Below, in pieces: positions 54,282-63,611 of a DNA stretch of 63,611 nt (its first letter is position 1; each line of letters begins with the position of its first letter). This DNA is from Lacticaseibacillus hulanensis (GTDB lineage Bacteria; Bacillota; Bacilli; Lactobacillales; Lactobacillaceae): NCBI RefSeq assembly GCF_004010095.1, contig NZ_RRYD01000016.1, positions 1-63,611 of the forward strand, read 5' to 3'. The position numbers and the translations under genes are program-made. A model generated the notes under the pieces. The model was given only the letters and a program-made list of their open reading frames with translations, did no database searches and was not told the DNA's origin.

Positions 54282-55187
54282 ATGATTAAGTTAATTGCAT
54301 CAGACATGGACGGCACGCTGCTCAACGACAAGATGCAGGTCTCCGACGAAAATGCAGCCGCAATTCGCCAGGCCGGTGAAAACAACATTGAATTCATCGT
54401 TGCCACCGGGCGCGGACTAACTGAAGCCAAACCCCTGCTGGCCGACCAGCACCTACACCCAGCTTACATCACGCTGAATGGCGCCATGGTTTACGATGAA
54501 GACGGCAAGCTGGTCGTGTCCATCCCCCTGGAAGACAAGATGACCGAGTACTCCATGCAGCTGCTGGACGACCGCGGTCTGTATTACGAACTGGTCACCG
54601 ACCACGGCATCTACTCCAACAGCCGGGTCCGCCGGATTCAGAACGTGGCCGATTTGCTGGTTAACCTAAACCCAGACACCAACTACAAGCTGGCCGTGGC
54701 CCTCGCCTCCGCCCGCCTGGAAATCATGAACATCAATTACGTGGACAACTACGAAAGCATTATGGCGGATCCCGATGTGCACGTCATGAAAATTATCGCC
54801 TTCAACACCGCCGACCCAGAAACCCTGGTGGAACCGAAGAACATTCTGATTAAGACTGGCAAGTTGATGGTCACGAGCTCCTCGAAGAACAACATCGAAA
54901 TCAACAACGTTAAGGCGCAAAAAGGCATTGCGCTGGCGAAGTACGTTGCACAGAAGGGCTTTGGCATGGACAGCGTCATGGCCATTGGTGACAACTTCAA
55001 CGATGAGTCGATGATTCGCGACGCCAAATACAGTGTGGCCATGGGGAACGCGGTGCCCGAAATCAAGGACCTCGCGTGGTTCGTCACCGCCACCAACACC
55101 AATCACGGGGTGGCCCTGGCAATCATGAAGGCGATGGAAGAAAACCGCCTGGAACAGAGCAAATCCCAGACCGAATTCGTTAACTAA
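54282..55187 (+). CDS. Cof-type HAD phosphatase
   Basis: A 301-residue HAD IIB phosphatase acting on sugar phosphates or cofactors. Motif I DMDGTLLND, motif II VATGRG, Lys in SSSKNNIEIN, motif III GDNFNDESMI. The large cap lies between residues about 85 and 200. ATG at 54282 with GGAGG six bases upstream; the frame opens earlier but without a ribosome binding site. Single gene. Confidence 0.92.
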   Translation: MIKLIASDMDGTLLNDKMQVSDENAAAIRQAGENNIEFIVATGRGLTEAKPLLADQHLHPAYITLNGAMVYDEDGKLVVSIPLEDKMTEYSMQLLDDRGLYYELVTDHGIYSNSRVRRIQNVADLLVNLNPDTNYKLAVALASARLEIMNINYVDNYESIMADPDVHVMKIIAFNTADPETLVEPKNILIKTGKLMVTSSSKNNIEINNVKAQKGIALAKYVAQKGFGMDSVMAIGDNFNDESMIRDAKYSVAMGNAVPEIKDLAWFVTATNTNHGVALAIMKAMEENRLEQSKSQTEFVN

Positions 55188-55340
55188 GATTTTTCAATCC
55201 GGTAACGCCCACCAGTGGCAGCACGAATGCGCGCTCGTGGTCGTTACCGAAATCAGGCATTATCAATCGAGCCCACCCGGTATTAATGTGCCAATCAACA
55301 CATTTTGCTATGCGTGATGGCTCCTAGTGAGGTGGCAATA

Positions 55341-55823
55341 TTGGAACTTTTTTTTGAAACTGAAACGTTGCATGCTGGCCGCTTTACGTCCGTTCGTGAT
55401 GGCGACAATCGGGGACGGTTTGTGCTCCGCCAGAAATATGGCACCCACGGATCATTCCAGTTGCTGAACACGGACAACCACATTCTGGGCAGCGTCAATC
55501 CCGCGCAGAAAAATCGCTACGAAATCAACATTAACGGCCAGGGCCGCGGGACCCTCATCCGCATGGTGGGCGAGACCCACCCCCTGTACATGCTCCGGGG
55601 CGCCAACTGGCTGGTTAGCGGCAACATGACCGCCAACCACTACCGCGCCTACCGCGGGTTCGAAGCGGTCTTTGCCAGTGACACGCTTGCTAGCGGCCTG
55701 ACCATGCGGCTCTGGTGCAACACCAAGGAAGCCGCGCCAGCGAGTTTGCTGACAATCGCCGTCTTGGACCAGATTCGCCAGGGCACCATCATGAAGCAGC
55801 AGCCGCTTAGTTTTTCATACTAG
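55341..55823 (+). CDS. LURP-one/tubby-like family protein (YxjI type)
   Basis: A 160-residue protein expected to fold as a single 12-stranded barrel around a helix. Alternating basic and hydrophobic strands (GRFVLRQKYGTHGSFQLL, GTLIRMVGETHPLYMLRG, WLVSGNMTANHYRAYRG) resemble small Firmicute YxjI-like proteins, whose function is unknown. The start is TTG with GAGGTG six bases upstream. A terminator follows. Confidence 0.6.
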   Translation: MELFFETETLHAGRFTSVRDGDNRGRFVLRQKYGTHGSFQLLNTDNHILGSVNPAQKNRYEININGQGRGTLIRMVGETHPLYMLRGANWLVSGNMTANHYRAYRGFEAVFASDTLASGLTMRLWCNTKEAAPASLLTIAVLDQIRQGTIMKQQPLSFSY

Positions 55824-55850
55824 ACAGCTTCTTAGCGTGCACGAATAACG

Positions 55851-55893
55851 CAAACAGGACGAAACCACAACGGTTTCGCCCTGTTTTTTTGGC
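55851..55893 (+). terminator. Terminator between convergent genes
   Basis: AAACAGGACGAAACC and GGTTTCGCCCTGTTT arms, followed by seven T. Confidence 0.85.
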
Positions 55894-55904
55894 TTGAAAT
55901 TACC

Positions 55905-56339
55905 CTATTCGACGGAGACAAGCTGCACGGCACTAACACCCTTCAGTGCGTGTAAGTCCGCAATCAGTGCATCTAGGGTGCTCGGCATACCACTAATATC
56001 AAGTGACATCACGACGCTGGCCCAGTTGTGGATGGGAATGTTCTGGTTGATTGTCAGGATGCTGGCGTCAGCGAGCGACACCCGGTTGAGCACCTCTGAC
56101 AGCACACCCCGTTCATGGTGCAACATCAGCGAAACAACCGCCTTCCGGTTCGAAAGTTCCTGCGTTGGCCGGAATACGACGTCCTTGTACTTGTAGTACG
56201 TCCCCCGGCTGATGCCAACACGCTTAACGGCCTCACTTACCTGGTGGACTTCACCGTTTTCGAGCAATGACCGTGCTTCAATGACCTTCTCCACCACGTC
56301 GGGCAGAATCGAACGGTCGACGATGTAATACTTATCCAC
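55905..56339 (-). CDS. pheB: ACT-domain protein PheB (UPF0735)
   Basis: A 144-residue protein: an N-terminal helix-turn-helix-like part (residues 20-60, VSEAVKRVGISRGTYYKYKD) and a C-terminal ACT domain (about 65-140, VVSLMLHHERGVLSEVLNRVS). Members of this family sense amino acids, probably phenylalanine; exact role unproven. GTG start after GAGGG. Confidence 0.9.
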   Translation of the reverse strand: MDKYYIVDRSILPDVVEKVIEARSLLENGEVHQVSEAVKRVGISRGTYYKYKDVVFRPTQELSNRKAVVSLMLHHERGVLSEVLNRVSLADASILTINQNIPIHNWASVVMSLDISGMPSTLDALIADLHALKGVSAVQLVSVE

Positions 56340-56484
56340 AACTATCCCTCATTCTATGTTTATTCGTATCTTTGTCTATCAGTCACAGAAGTTGTTCATT
56401 CTGCTTATACATTTGTAATCATACCGGTAAACATCAGCGAGTTCAAGAACTTAATCACAGCTGTTCACGAATTGTGGACATTTT

Positions 56485-56916
56485 TTATAGGGTCCTGCTC
56501 ATAACGCGGCAAGGCACTCCATCTTCCTTGTACACCGGTGACACCGCGTGGTAGCCCAGCCCAGCGTAAAAGGGAATCGCCGTCACCTCGGCGTGAATTG
56601 CGATGTCGTGAATGTGCAGGTCCTGCGCCTGCCGTTCGAGCGCCCGAATGATCTGCGTGCCCAAATGCTGACCACGGTAGTCGGCCTGCGTGGCGATGCG
56701 CGTCAGCCGGGCCGAACCATCGTCTTCCCGCAAGAAGCGCCCAGTTGCGACCGGCGTTTTGCCATCGAAAATCACGGCGTACGTAACGCCGGGCACGTCA
56801 TTGGCGTCGAACTCATCATCGATGGCAATCCCGCGCTCAAGCACGAAGACCTGCATGCGCACATAGATGCTGGCCGCGCGCAGTGCCGGTTCTGAACCAA
56901 TTCGCAAATCAAACAT
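56485..56916 (-). CDS. GNAT N-acetyltransferase
   Basis: A 143-residue acetyltransferase. VRMQVFVLERGIAIDDEFD is typical of the ElaA/YjcF subgroup, and RIATQADYRGQHLGTQIIRALE is the acetyl-CoA-binding motif A. Substrate unknown. ATG at 56916, GGAGG upstream; it overlaps the next GNAT gene by 8 bp, forming a two-gene unit. Confidence 0.9.
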   Translation of the reverse strand: MFDLRIGSEPALRAASIYVRMQVFVLERGIAIDDEFDANDVPGVTYAVIFDGKTPVATGRFLREDDGSARLTRIATQADYRGQHLGTQIIRALERQAQDLHIHDIAIHAEVTAIPFYAGLGYHAVSPVYKEDGVPCRVMSRTL

Positions 56917-57493
56917 GGGCCGCCTCCAAATCCTTGCGCATGTGCCGGTACTCGTGGGCGAAAATCCGCACGCGGCCATCCTCGGCAAAGCCAAGACGCG
57001 AATACAGCGCCTGGGCCTTGGGGTTGACCAGATCACAGCACAGGCCGACGTAACGCTGACCTGCAGCTTGCTGACGCGCACAAGCCGCCTCGAGCAGCTG
57101 GGTACCAATTCCTTGGTGCTGCGCGGACTCCTTAACGGCGAGCAGGTCTAGGTACCACTCAACGGGGAAACTTTCGTGGTCGGGGAATAACTCGCGACCG
57201 TCAGTGATCCCAACTTGGGGCAAGAACGGCGCAAAGGCATCGTCAATGTGGTCCTCTTCTTCGGCGGGATAACCCACGCAGACCCCCAGAATTTGCCCAT
57301 CTTCCTCCGCCACAATCGTGTGGGCATAGCTATACCGAAAGGCGGCAACCTTGAACGCCTCGGCGAACACCGCATTCACGGCGGCAACGTCCATTCGCAT
57401 AATTTCGGGAATTTCCATTTCGTCAAAAACAATCTTAATGAGTGGTGCTGCCTGCACCCCGTCCTCGGGTTTTGCCGGACGAATCTTAACCAT
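56909..57493 (-). CDS. GNAT N-acetyltransferase
   Basis: A 194-residue acetyltransferase with AVKESAQHQGIGTQLLEAACARQQ as the acetyl-CoA motif and LVNPKAQALYSRLGF as motif B. It is close to lactobacillar YhfO-like acetyltransferases in length. The ATG at 57493 follows AAGGAG. Overlaps the downstream GNAT gene, so they are co-translated; substrate unknown. Confidence 0.9.
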   Translation of the reverse strand: MVKIRPAKPEDGVQAAPLIKIVFDEMEIPEIMRMDVAAVNAVFAEAFKVAAFRYSYAHTIVAEEDGQILGVCVGYPAEEEDHIDDAFAPFLPQVGITDGRELFPDHESFPVEWYLDLLAVKESAQHQGIGTQLLEAACARQQAAGQRYVGLCCDLVNPKAQALYSRLGFAEDGRVRIFAHEYRHMRKDLEAAHV

Positions 57494-57562
57494 CTGTGTA
57501 ATACTCCTTATCTGACTGTGCAAAAAAACGCGGGTCTGCATCTGCCACCCACGCCTTCCTGT

Positions 57563-58033
57563 TTATCTTTCCTTCATCGCGCGTGCAATTTCCCGGTCCT
57601 GATCGCGCCGCTTTAAGGTCTCACGCTTGTCGTAATTGTGTTTCCCAACAGCGATGCCAATCAGTACCTTCGCGTACCCATGTTTCAGGTAAACCTTGAG
57701 GGGCACGAGTGTGTTGCCCTGACCGGCAGTAGCCGCGTCCAGTTTCCGGATTTCCTTCTTGTGGAGGAGCAACTTGCGATTGCGCATTGCGTCCACGTTG
57801 AACTGATTACCTTCTTTGTACGGGCTGATGTGCACGTTTTCCAGCCACACTTCCCCATCACGAATGCGGGCAAAGCCGTCCTTCAGGTTCATCTTCCCGG
57901 CACGGACGGATTTAATCTCCGTCCCCGTCAGTGCGATTCCGGCCTCATACGTATCGGTAATGGTGTAATCGTGGCGGGCTTTTTTGTTTTGCGCGACTAA
58001 GTTATCGGGTTTTGGTTTTTGCTTTTTGGCCAT
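57563..58033 (-). CDS. smpB: tmRNA-binding protein SmpB
   Basis: A 156-residue partner of tmRNA in ribosome rescue. [33 protein letters not shown], the oligonucleotide-binding barrel, is followed by [33 protein letters not shown] and a basic tail. ATG follows AAGGGGTG. It is the last gene of the secG-esterase-rnr-smpB order typical of Bacilli. The ssrA gene is not in the window. Confidence 0.96.
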   Translation of the reverse strand: MAKKQKPKPDNLVAQNKKARHDYTITDTYEAGIALTGTEIKSVRAGKMNLKDGFARIRDGEVWLENVHISPYKEGNQFNVDAMRNRKLLLHKKEIRKLDAATAGQGNTLVPLKVYLKHGYAKVLIGIAVGKHNYDKRETLKRRDQDREIARAMKER

Positions 58034-58059
58034 TTTCCAGCACCCCTTTCACTTAACGT

Positions 58060-60519
58060 TTACTTGCGCTTGTTCTTGAACTGATTGTTGCGGGGGCCGT
58101 GACTGGCATTGCCGCGGCTGGCGGAATTACCCTTCGCGCCCCACTTGTTCGCTAGTGCATCAAGTGAGTTGTTCCGGTTATTCCGACCACCGCCTTGACC
58201 ATTCCGGTTTCCACCGTTGCGCCGGTCATTGCCGTTGCCACCATGCGGGCCGCCATTCCGGTTACCGCCGCGTGGACCACCAAAGCTCTTCTTCACTGGT
58301 GCATCCTGCAACAGGTCACTAGTGTCGAAGTCGGCCTTAGGGGTGCTTTCATCAGGCACCAGCTTGAAGTCGATGTTCCGCTGCTCAACGTCCACGTTTT
58401 CAAGGTGAACCCGCACGGCCTGGCCAATCCGGTACATCTTGTGCGTCCGGCCACCAACGAGCGCCATCTGCTTTTCCACGAACTGGTAGTAGTCATCGTC
58501 CATGGTGGAAATGTGCACAAGCCCTTCAACCGTGTTCGGCAGTTCGATAAACATCCCGAAGCTGAGGACAGAGCTGACAACGGCATCGAAGTCTTCGCCA
58601 ATCTTGTCCTGCATGTATTCGGCCTTCTTCAGGTCGTCAACAGCACGTTCGGCGTCGACACTGCGCCGTTCAGCGGCACTGGTTGCCACCGCGATGTCGG
58701 GCAGGGCGTTACGCCACTTTTCCTTCACTTCTTCGGTCTCGCCCTTGTCGCCGTATTCGCGAATCATGCGGTGGGCAACAAGGTCTGGGTACCGACGAAT
58801 TGGTGAGGTGAAGTGACTGTAGTAGGTTGCCGCCAGACCAAAGTGACCCAGTGGATCTGGTGAGTAGCGGGCCTGCTTCAGACTCCGCAGCAACTTAACG
58901 TTCACCATGGCCTCTTCCGGCTTGCCGGTGACGTCAGTAACAACCTGCTGCAGCATCCGTGGCGTAACGTCCCCGTTCTTCCCGGGCTGAACGTGAATGC
59001 CAAAGGTGGATAGGAACTCAATGAATTCCTTAATCCGGTCGTCATCAGGCGTTTCGTGGACACGGTACAGGAACGGAACGTGATCGTCGTAGTAATGCTT
59101 AGCAACCGTTTCGTTAGCCGCGAGCATCATGCTTTCAATCATCTTTTCGGAAGTACCACGTTCGCGGAGCACGATGTCCGTTGGGTGGCCGTCTTCGTCC
59201 ACGATAATCTTGGCTTCGTTTTCTTCGAAGTCAATCGCCCCGCGCGCATGCCGCATCTTGTACATCACTTCATGCAGCTTGGCCATTTCCTGCAGCATTG
59301 GCAGCAAATCTTTGTGTTCGCCCAGCGCGTCAGCATCGCCTTCAAGCGCCTTGTTCACGTTATTGTACGTGAGGCGGCCGTGGGAGCGAATGACTGACTG
59401 GAAAATTTCGTGGTTTACCACGTGGCCATCATGGTCGATTTCCATTTCACAGGACATCGCTAACCGGTCAACGTCTGGGTTCAAGGAGCAAATTCCGTTT
59501 GAGAGGCGGAATGGCAGCATTGGAATAACCCGGTCGGTCAGGTAGGTTGATGTGCCGCGTTCGTACGCTTCATCATCAAGTGGGGTCCCGGGCACAACGT
59601 AGTAAGAAACATCCGCGATGTGAACCCCAAGGCGCCAGTTCCCGTTCGGCAGCTTGGTGAGCCCAACAGCATCATCGAAGTCCTTCGAGTCATCGCCATC
59701 AATGGTCACAACCACTTCATCGGTGATGTCCCGGCGGTTAACGCGGTCAGCTTCGGTCACGTGATCTGGAATCTCGTTCGCCTGGGTCAGCACTTCTTCA
59801 GGGAATTCAGACTTGATGTGGTTTTGGTACACGATGGACATAACGTCCACACCAGGGTCGTTCTTGTTCCCAAGGTCCTGCTTAATAACCCCTTCCATGG
59901 TGTCAGGGTGTTCGCGGTCTGGGTAGCGGGTAATCTCGGTCAGCACCATGTCACCCATCTGGGGCATTAATCCCCGGTCCTTGACGTAGATGCTGTACTT
60001 GCTTATCTTCTTTTCGTGGCTGGTAACTGTACCCATGTAGCCGGTGCGAATTGCTTCACTATCCGTCAGGGGTGCGTATTCACCGACCAACTGGTTGTAT
60101 TTGTGTTCCGTGATGTGGACAACTTCAGCATCCCCACCGCGAGTGTCACCAGGGCGCGCCGCGTGCAGCACCCGAATATCAACCGTGTCCCCGTCAACCG
60201 CGTTGTGCGTGTTAGGCGGAGCAATGAAGAAGTCCGGGTCGTTTGAATCAGGAATCGCAACAAAGCCGAACCCCTTATCGTTGCCGCGGAAGGTCCCGGA
60301 AATCAGGTCCGCTTCACCCGCGCCAAAAGCGTAGAGGTCGGCGTCATCCTTGTGCAGGAAGTTATCCTTTTCCAGTTGTGCCAGTGCTTCCGCAAGCACT
60401 TTGACATCCCCATCTTCAACGTGGAGTGCCTTAATTAACGTTTTAGTCGCGTAACTTACTTTCGGGTTACGCTTAAATAATGCGAGTAATTCATTTCGCA
60501 TGTGACCGACTGTGGTCAT
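58060..60519 (-). CDS. rnr: Ribonuclease R
   Basis: An 819-residue 3'-5' exoribonuclease that degrades structured RNA and trans-translation mRNAs. N-terminal winged helix (1-65), two cold-shock domains (about 70-210), RNB catalytic domain (about 255-580, with DSKDFDDAVGL and DRVIPMLPFRLSNGICSLNPDVDRLAMS), an S1 domain (about 635-715) and a long Gly/Asn/Arg-rich tail (from about 740) of RGG type that should bind RNA. ATG follows AGAGGTA. It precedes smpB. Confidence 0.96.
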   Translation of the reverse strand: MTTVGHMRNELLALFKRNPKVSYATKTLIKALHVEDGDVKVLAEALAQLEKDNFLHKDDADLYAFGAGEADLISGTFRGNDKGFGFVAIPDSNDPDFFIAPPNTHNAVDGDTVDIRVLHAARPGDTRGGDAEVVHITEHKYNQLVGEYAPLTDSEAIRTGYMGTVTSHEKKISKYSIYVKDRGLMPQMGDMVLTEITRYPDREHPDTMEGVIKQDLGNKNDPGVDVMSIVYQNHIKSEFPEEVLTQANEIPDHVTEADRVNRRDITDEVVVTIDGDDSKDFDDAVGLTKLPNGNWRLGVHIADVSYYVVPGTPLDDEAYERGTSTYLTDRVIPMLPFRLSNGICSLNPDVDRLAMSCEMEIDHDGHVVNHEIFQSVIRSHGRLTYNNVNKALEGDADALGEHKDLLPMLQEMAKLHEVMYKMRHARGAIDFEENEAKIIVDEDGHPTDIVLRERGTSEKMIESMMLAANETVAKHYYDDHVPFLYRVHETPDDDRIKEFIEFLSTFGIHVQPGKNGDVTPRMLQQVVTDVTGKPEEAMVNVKLLRSLKQARYSPDPLGHFGLAATYYSHFTSPIRRYPDLVAHRMIREYGDKGETEEVKEKWRNALPDIAVATSAAERRSVDAERAVDDLKKAEYMQDKIGEDFDAVVSSVLSFGMFIELPNTVEGLVHISTMDDDYYQFVEKQMALVGGRTHKMYRIGQAVRVHLENVDVEQRNIDFKLVPDESTPKADFDTSDLLQDAPVKKSFGGPRGGNRNGGPHGGNGNDRRNGGNRNGQGGGRNNRNNSLDALANKWGAKGNSASRGNASHGPRNNQFKNKRK

Positions 60520-60576
60520 TCGAGTACCTCTTTCTGTACGGCAAAGCCGCAGATTTTTCTATTTTAGATTTAACTT

Positions 60577-61308
60577 TTATAATTGCACCCGGTTCAGGAA
60601 GGCAATCATGTCTGCCTCCAGCTGCGGGTGCACTGGATCAACTGTGAGAATATGGTCGGCGTTCGGGTACCAGTGAAAATCAGTGTCCGCGTTCACCAGG
60701 TTGGCCCGCGTTTGCCGGGCGGTCTCCGGATCAATCACCGAATCCTTGCCCCCCTGCGCGATGAACACGGGCTTCACGATATCTGCAGCATCCCGCATAA
60801 CCCCGTGCGCGAGGTGCCGAATCGCCGCCCGCTGATCATCGATTGCACCTGCCATTGCCGCCTTGTCGGCCTTCACCCCGGTAAAATGCTGCACGTAATC
60901 AAAGTAGCCGTGCACCGTGCGGGTGAAATACGGGGACCCCTGCCAGATTGGCGCGGCCATGACGCCGCCAGCGACCACCGCATCAAGTTCGGCAACCGCG
61001 CGCAGGGCAAGGACACCGCCCAGTGACAGCCCAAAAACGGCAACCCGTGGGTATTCGCGGTGCATTCTGGTGACCGCGGCCTGCGTATCGACCCACCAAT
61101 CATCGGGATTGCCGCCAAGAAGCGGGCCGTAAGCCGTGCGGTCGTGATGTCCGCGCAACACGGGCACGTACACGCCGTATCCGGCCGCATTCAGCGCCGG
61201 CGCAAGGAACTTCATGTCGCGGCTGCTGCCAGTATATGAGTGGAGCAGGACCACACCAAGGCGCGTATGGTCCCCGTCGTATTCAACTGCATGTGGGATA
61301 CGAATCAT
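60577..61308 (-). CDS. Carboxylesterase, alpha/beta hydrolase
   Basis: A 243-residue serine hydrolase: VVLLHSYTGSSRDMKFL oxyanion loop, nucleophile elbow GLSLGG (Ser near residue 96), Asp in QGGKDSVIDP and His in NADHILT. It is the short-chain esterase (Est30/YvaK-like) usually found between secG and rnr. Natural substrate is unknown. ATG preferred over the adjacent TTG, after AAGGAGG. Confidence 0.93.
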   Translation of the reverse strand: MIRIPHAVEYDGDHTRLGVVLLHSYTGSSRDMKFLAPALNAAGYGVYVPVLRGHHDRTAYGPLLGGNPDDWWVDTQAAVTRMHREYPRVAVFGLSLGGVLALRAVAELDAVVAGGVMAAPIWQGSPYFTRTVHGYFDYVQHFTGVKADKAAMAGAIDDQRAAIRHLAHGVMRDAADIVKPVFIAQGGKDSVIDPETARQTRANLVNADTDFHWYPNADHILTVDPVHPQLEADMIAFLNRVQL

Positions 61309-61372
61309 CAATTGACCTCCTTAATCATACACTAAGCATAACGTTTTTGCGCGCAAATAGCGGTCTTTGCAA

Positions 61373-61414
61373 AAGAACGGTCCAATACCCAGGCTCGGGT
61401 ACAGGACCGTTCTA
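61373..61414 (-). terminator. Terminator-like hairpin between secG and esterase genes
   Basis: AGAACGGTCC and GGACCGTTCT arms on the minus strand followed by TTTT. It could separate secG from the downstream operon or act as a partial terminator. Confidence 0.7.
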
Positions 61415-61460
61415 ACGTATTGGCTCAAAGGCGAAACGCACTGGGCCCACTATCTACCGC

Positions 61461-61697
61461 TTAGTGGGAAGACACGTATGCAAGGACGAGGGCGAGGACA
61501 AAGAAGATAACACCGAGTACGACGGTGACCTTCTCCATAAATGCCTCAAAACCACGGGACTTGGTCTTGCCGAAGAGGTCAGTTGCCCCACCGGACAGAG
61601 CACTCAGAGCATCTTGTTGCTTACTTGGCTGCATCAGGACGGCAATCACGATTAGAATTGAGTCCGCAACCAGCAGGTTTGTCATTAATGACTGCAC
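61461..61697 (-). CDS. secG: Preprotein translocase subunit SecG
   Basis: A 78-residue inner-membrane protein of the SecYEG channel with two helices (about 6-25 and 56-75) joined by the QPSKQQDALSALSGGATDLFGKTKSRG loop. The GTG start lies eight bases after GGAGG; the longer frame is unsupported. First gene of the secG-est-rnr-smpB order. Confidence 0.93.
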   Translation of the reverse strand: MQSLMTNLLVADSILIVIAVLMQPSKQQDALSALSGGATDLFGKTKSRGFEAFMEKVTVVLGVIFFVLALVLAYVSSH

Positions 61698-61820
61698 AAT
61701 TAATTCCTCCAATTGAATACGCGGAGGCGTGTACCCTGCTCCGCACAAAAAAATACTACTACAAGACTACCACAGCCGGTTAAGCAACACAATCGCAAAG
61801 ATTTGGATTGCTCATCAAAA

Positions 61821-63347
61821 CTACTCCGGCGACTCGGCTACCCGACTGATGACGCGCCGAACCTCCTGCTGGTGCCGCTCGTCGGTCATGATGATGAGGG
61901 TGTCCCCCGCACGCAGGACGGTATCCCCGTGCGGAATGCGCCGGTCATCACCCCGCCTGATTTCGACCAGCAAGCTATCTGTTGGCCACTTGAAATCACG
62001 CACCTGGGCCGAGTCCAACGTGGCCCCGGCAAAAATCGGTAATTCAAAGCGCACGGGCTGGTGCAACCGGCCCAGCTGATTGGGCAGTACGAGCCGGCTG
62101 AGGAGCGCTTCATAGATTGGTGCCCCGCCCAGCAAGTCGGTGACCGTAAAGGCGGTCAGTGACAGTAGCGCCAGGGGCAACAGGTTATGAATCGAGCCCA
62201 CCATTTCCGTGATGAGCAAAATCGCCGTGAACGGAGCCTTCCCAATCCCAGCAAAATAGCCGGCCATCGCGAAGATAATTAGGTTCATCATGTACATTCG
62301 CGGCAGCAGACCCAAGTTGGCCATGAAGACCGCGTACACGGCACCTATCACTGCCCCTAGCGTCAAAATCGGCAGGAAAATCCCCCCGGGCAGACCGGAG
62401 CCGTACGAAACCATCGAGAACACAAAGCGAATAACAAACATGATGATTAGCGGCCAGAGTAACGGAATTTTTGCCCCGAAGCTCAAAATCACGCTGTTCC
62501 CCCCACCGAGTAAATCGGGGTACATCAGCCCGAGCGGAATGACCAGCAGCAGTGGAATGAGGCCCTGCATCGGCCGCGGAATCTTGGTTAACGCGTATAC
62601 GTGCGGCATGGCCAAAGTGCACTTGCTGTAGAGCATCCCGAGTAGCCCCAGTAAAATTCCGAGCAGAATCAGGTGCCAGTACAGCCGCACGGGCATCGTG
62701 TGCAGGTAAACGAGGTGCAGAACCGGCGTCAGGCCAAAAAAGTTCAGCGAAACCATGTCCGCGGCCACCGCGCTGGCCAGACTCGTCATCCAGACGAGCG
62801 GGCTGAAGTTGTGGTAAACTTCCTCGAGCACAAACATGGTCCCAGCCATCGGAGCGTTAAACGCGGCCGACAACCCCGCCGCGGCCCCTGACGCAATCAT
62901 CACGCGCCGATCCGACCCGGTCTTGTGATTCACATCGGCAAACCCCTGGCCAACCGCCGACCCGAGCTGAATCGATGGTCCCTCACGCCCAAGGAACAAG
63001 CCACTGCCAATACCGAGAACGCCGGCGACAAATTTGCGCCAAAGAATTGCCCACCAGTTGAAGTCCAGGTCCCCGTGCAGTTGCCCCTCAATCTGGGGAA
63101 TACCGGAGCCGCTAATGTTCGGCTGCTGGTGAACAAGGAGCGCGATGAACAGGCCAATTATGATACTGGCCAAAATAAATCCGCCAATAATCAGCGGACT
63201 GGGATGTATGTACAGATATTTAACGAAATCAAGCATTCGCTCAATCAGCAGGCGAAACAAGGCCACCACAAAGCCGGCGACCGCCCCAATGATTAACCCA
63301 ATGATGATAAACCGAAAGCGAGTTTTATCGCGCGTCTTCACAACCAA
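61821..63347 (-). CDS. ClC-family chloride/proton transporter
   Basis: A 508-residue double-barrelled transporter subunit. GSGIPQIEG, GREGPSIQ (with the gating Glu) and GGIFLPIL are the selectivity motifs, and the intracellular proton Glu is likely in LEEVYHNFSP, so H+/Cl- exchange is expected. The C-terminal 75 residues are a TrkA-C domain (IRRGDDRRIPHGDTVLRAGDTLIIM). The TTG at 63347 is the likely start, five bases after GGAGG; a GTG at 63341 is an alternative. Confidence 0.92.
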   Translation of the reverse strand: MVVKTRDKTRFRFIIIGLIIGAVAGFVVALFRLLIERMLDFVKYLYIHPSPLIIGGFILASIIIGLFIALLVHQQPNISGSGIPQIEGQLHGDLDFNWWAILWRKFVAGVLGIGSGLFLGREGPSIQLGSAVGQGFADVNHKTGSDRRVMIASGAAAGLSAAFNAPMAGTMFVLEEVYHNFSPLVWMTSLASAVAADMVSLNFFGLTPVLHLVYLHTMPVRLYWHLILLGILLGLLGMLYSKCTLAMPHVYALTKIPRPMQGLIPLLLVIPLGLMYPDLLGGGNSVILSFGAKIPLLWPLIIMFVIRFVFSMVSYGSGLPGGIFLPILTLGAVIGAVYAVFMANLGLLPRMYMMNLIIFAMAGYFAGIGKAPFTAILLITEMVGSIHNLLPLALLSLTAFTVTDLLGGAPIYEALLSRLVLPNQLGRLHQPVRFELPIFAGATLDSAQVRDFKWPTDSLLVEIRRGDDRRIPHGDTVLRAGDTLIIMTDERHQQEVRRVISRVAESPE

Positions 63348-63463
63348 AGAAACCTCCAAGATAAAGAATCTACTACTTAGTATAGCATCGTTTATGCGGT
63401 TTTATTATGGCTGACCGCGTGGCGTGCGGAAAATACGCACATGTGCATTCAAATTCGTCATAC

Positions 63464-63505
63464 AAAAATACCCGCCACCGGTTTCTCGGTGACGGGTATT
63501 TTCAC
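63464..63505. terminator. Bidirectional terminator near right edge
   Basis: AAAATACCCGCCACCG and CGGTGACGGGTATTTT arms, likely ending a gene beyond the window or shielding the ClC gene. Confidence 0.8.
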
Positions 63506-63530
63506 ATCATTTATCTGCTAAGCAGCTAAA

Positions 63531-63549
63531 TTAGAAGTTGAACTTCTAA
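63531..63549. repeat. 19-bp palindrome at window end
   Basis: TTAGAAGTT-G-AACTTCTAA, nine-base perfect arms around one base, in the otherwise featureless last 100 bp. Confidence 0.5.
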
Positions 63550-63611
63550 CTAATACAATAGGTAGAGACCCGTCACGACTGCGTTTATGGAATTGTTCGC
63601 ACACCGTGACA

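Noticed and set aside
1..63611. tRNA, rRNA and CRISPR arrays
   Set aside because: I noticed no cloverleaf with T-loop consensus, no rRNA segments and no regularly spaced short repeats.

Overview
The window is a 63.6 kb piece of a Gram-positive chromosome, most likely from a relatively GC-rich member of the Lactobacillaceae. The supporting signs are a malolactic locus (mleR, mleS, mleP), a potABCD polyamine operon, lactobacillus-type gene orders (alaS-ireB-ruvX-DUF1292; ung-pta-tsaE; secG-esterase-rnr-smpB; spxR-nrnA-DEAD helicase), an alanine T-box, strong GGAGG ribosome binding sites and frequent TTG or GTG starts. I cannot name the species. I saw no rRNA, tRNA or CRISPR array.

Layout. Positions 1-620 hold one copy of a large multi-hairpin repeat, and 47968-48900 hold a second, inverted copy. 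From 625 to 23.3 kb are an APC amino-acid permease, a GH31 glycosidase, small membrane and secreted proteins, the GTPase RsgA, a MATE exporter divergent from a catalytically dead serine-recombinase homologue, a TetR regulator, a lipoprotein, a MazG-like pyrophosphohydrolase, potABCD, the mle locus and an MFS transporter. From about 23.3 to 32.0 kb the composition turns visibly AT-richer. This stretch looks like an acquired island: an Rgg-type regulator overlapping a GH25 lysozyme, a divergent cassette of a holin-like protein and a signal-less DUF1906 cell-wall hydrolase with a hydrophobic tail, further small membrane proteins, a decayed partial copy of the hydrolase, and a degenerate ISL3-family insertion sequence at the right edge. 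From 32 to 63.6 kb are mostly housekeeping genes: Na+/H+ antiporter, murB, alaS operon, K+ channel, RNA helicase, nrnA/spxR, dinB, exonucleases, DUF805 proteins, aldo/keto reductase, tsaE/pta/ung, a HAD phosphatase, an ACT protein, GNATs, smpB, rnr, esterase, secG and a ClC transporter.

How the genes work together. MleS and MleP import malate and decarboxylate it to lactate under MleR. PotABCD imports polyamines. Pta feeds acetate and ATP production. Rnr and SmpB belong to RNA decay and trans-translation. DinB, ExoA and Ung are DNA repair. The most unusual items are: (1) the two inverted copies of a structured element, whose hairpins differ in sequence but keep their pairing, including compensatory changes; (2) the inactive resolvase-like protein with a matching 11-bp inverted repeat in its promoter region; (3) the island cassette pairing a holin-like gene with a hydrolase that lacks a signal peptide. 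All functional statements come from reading motifs by eye; no database search was run.
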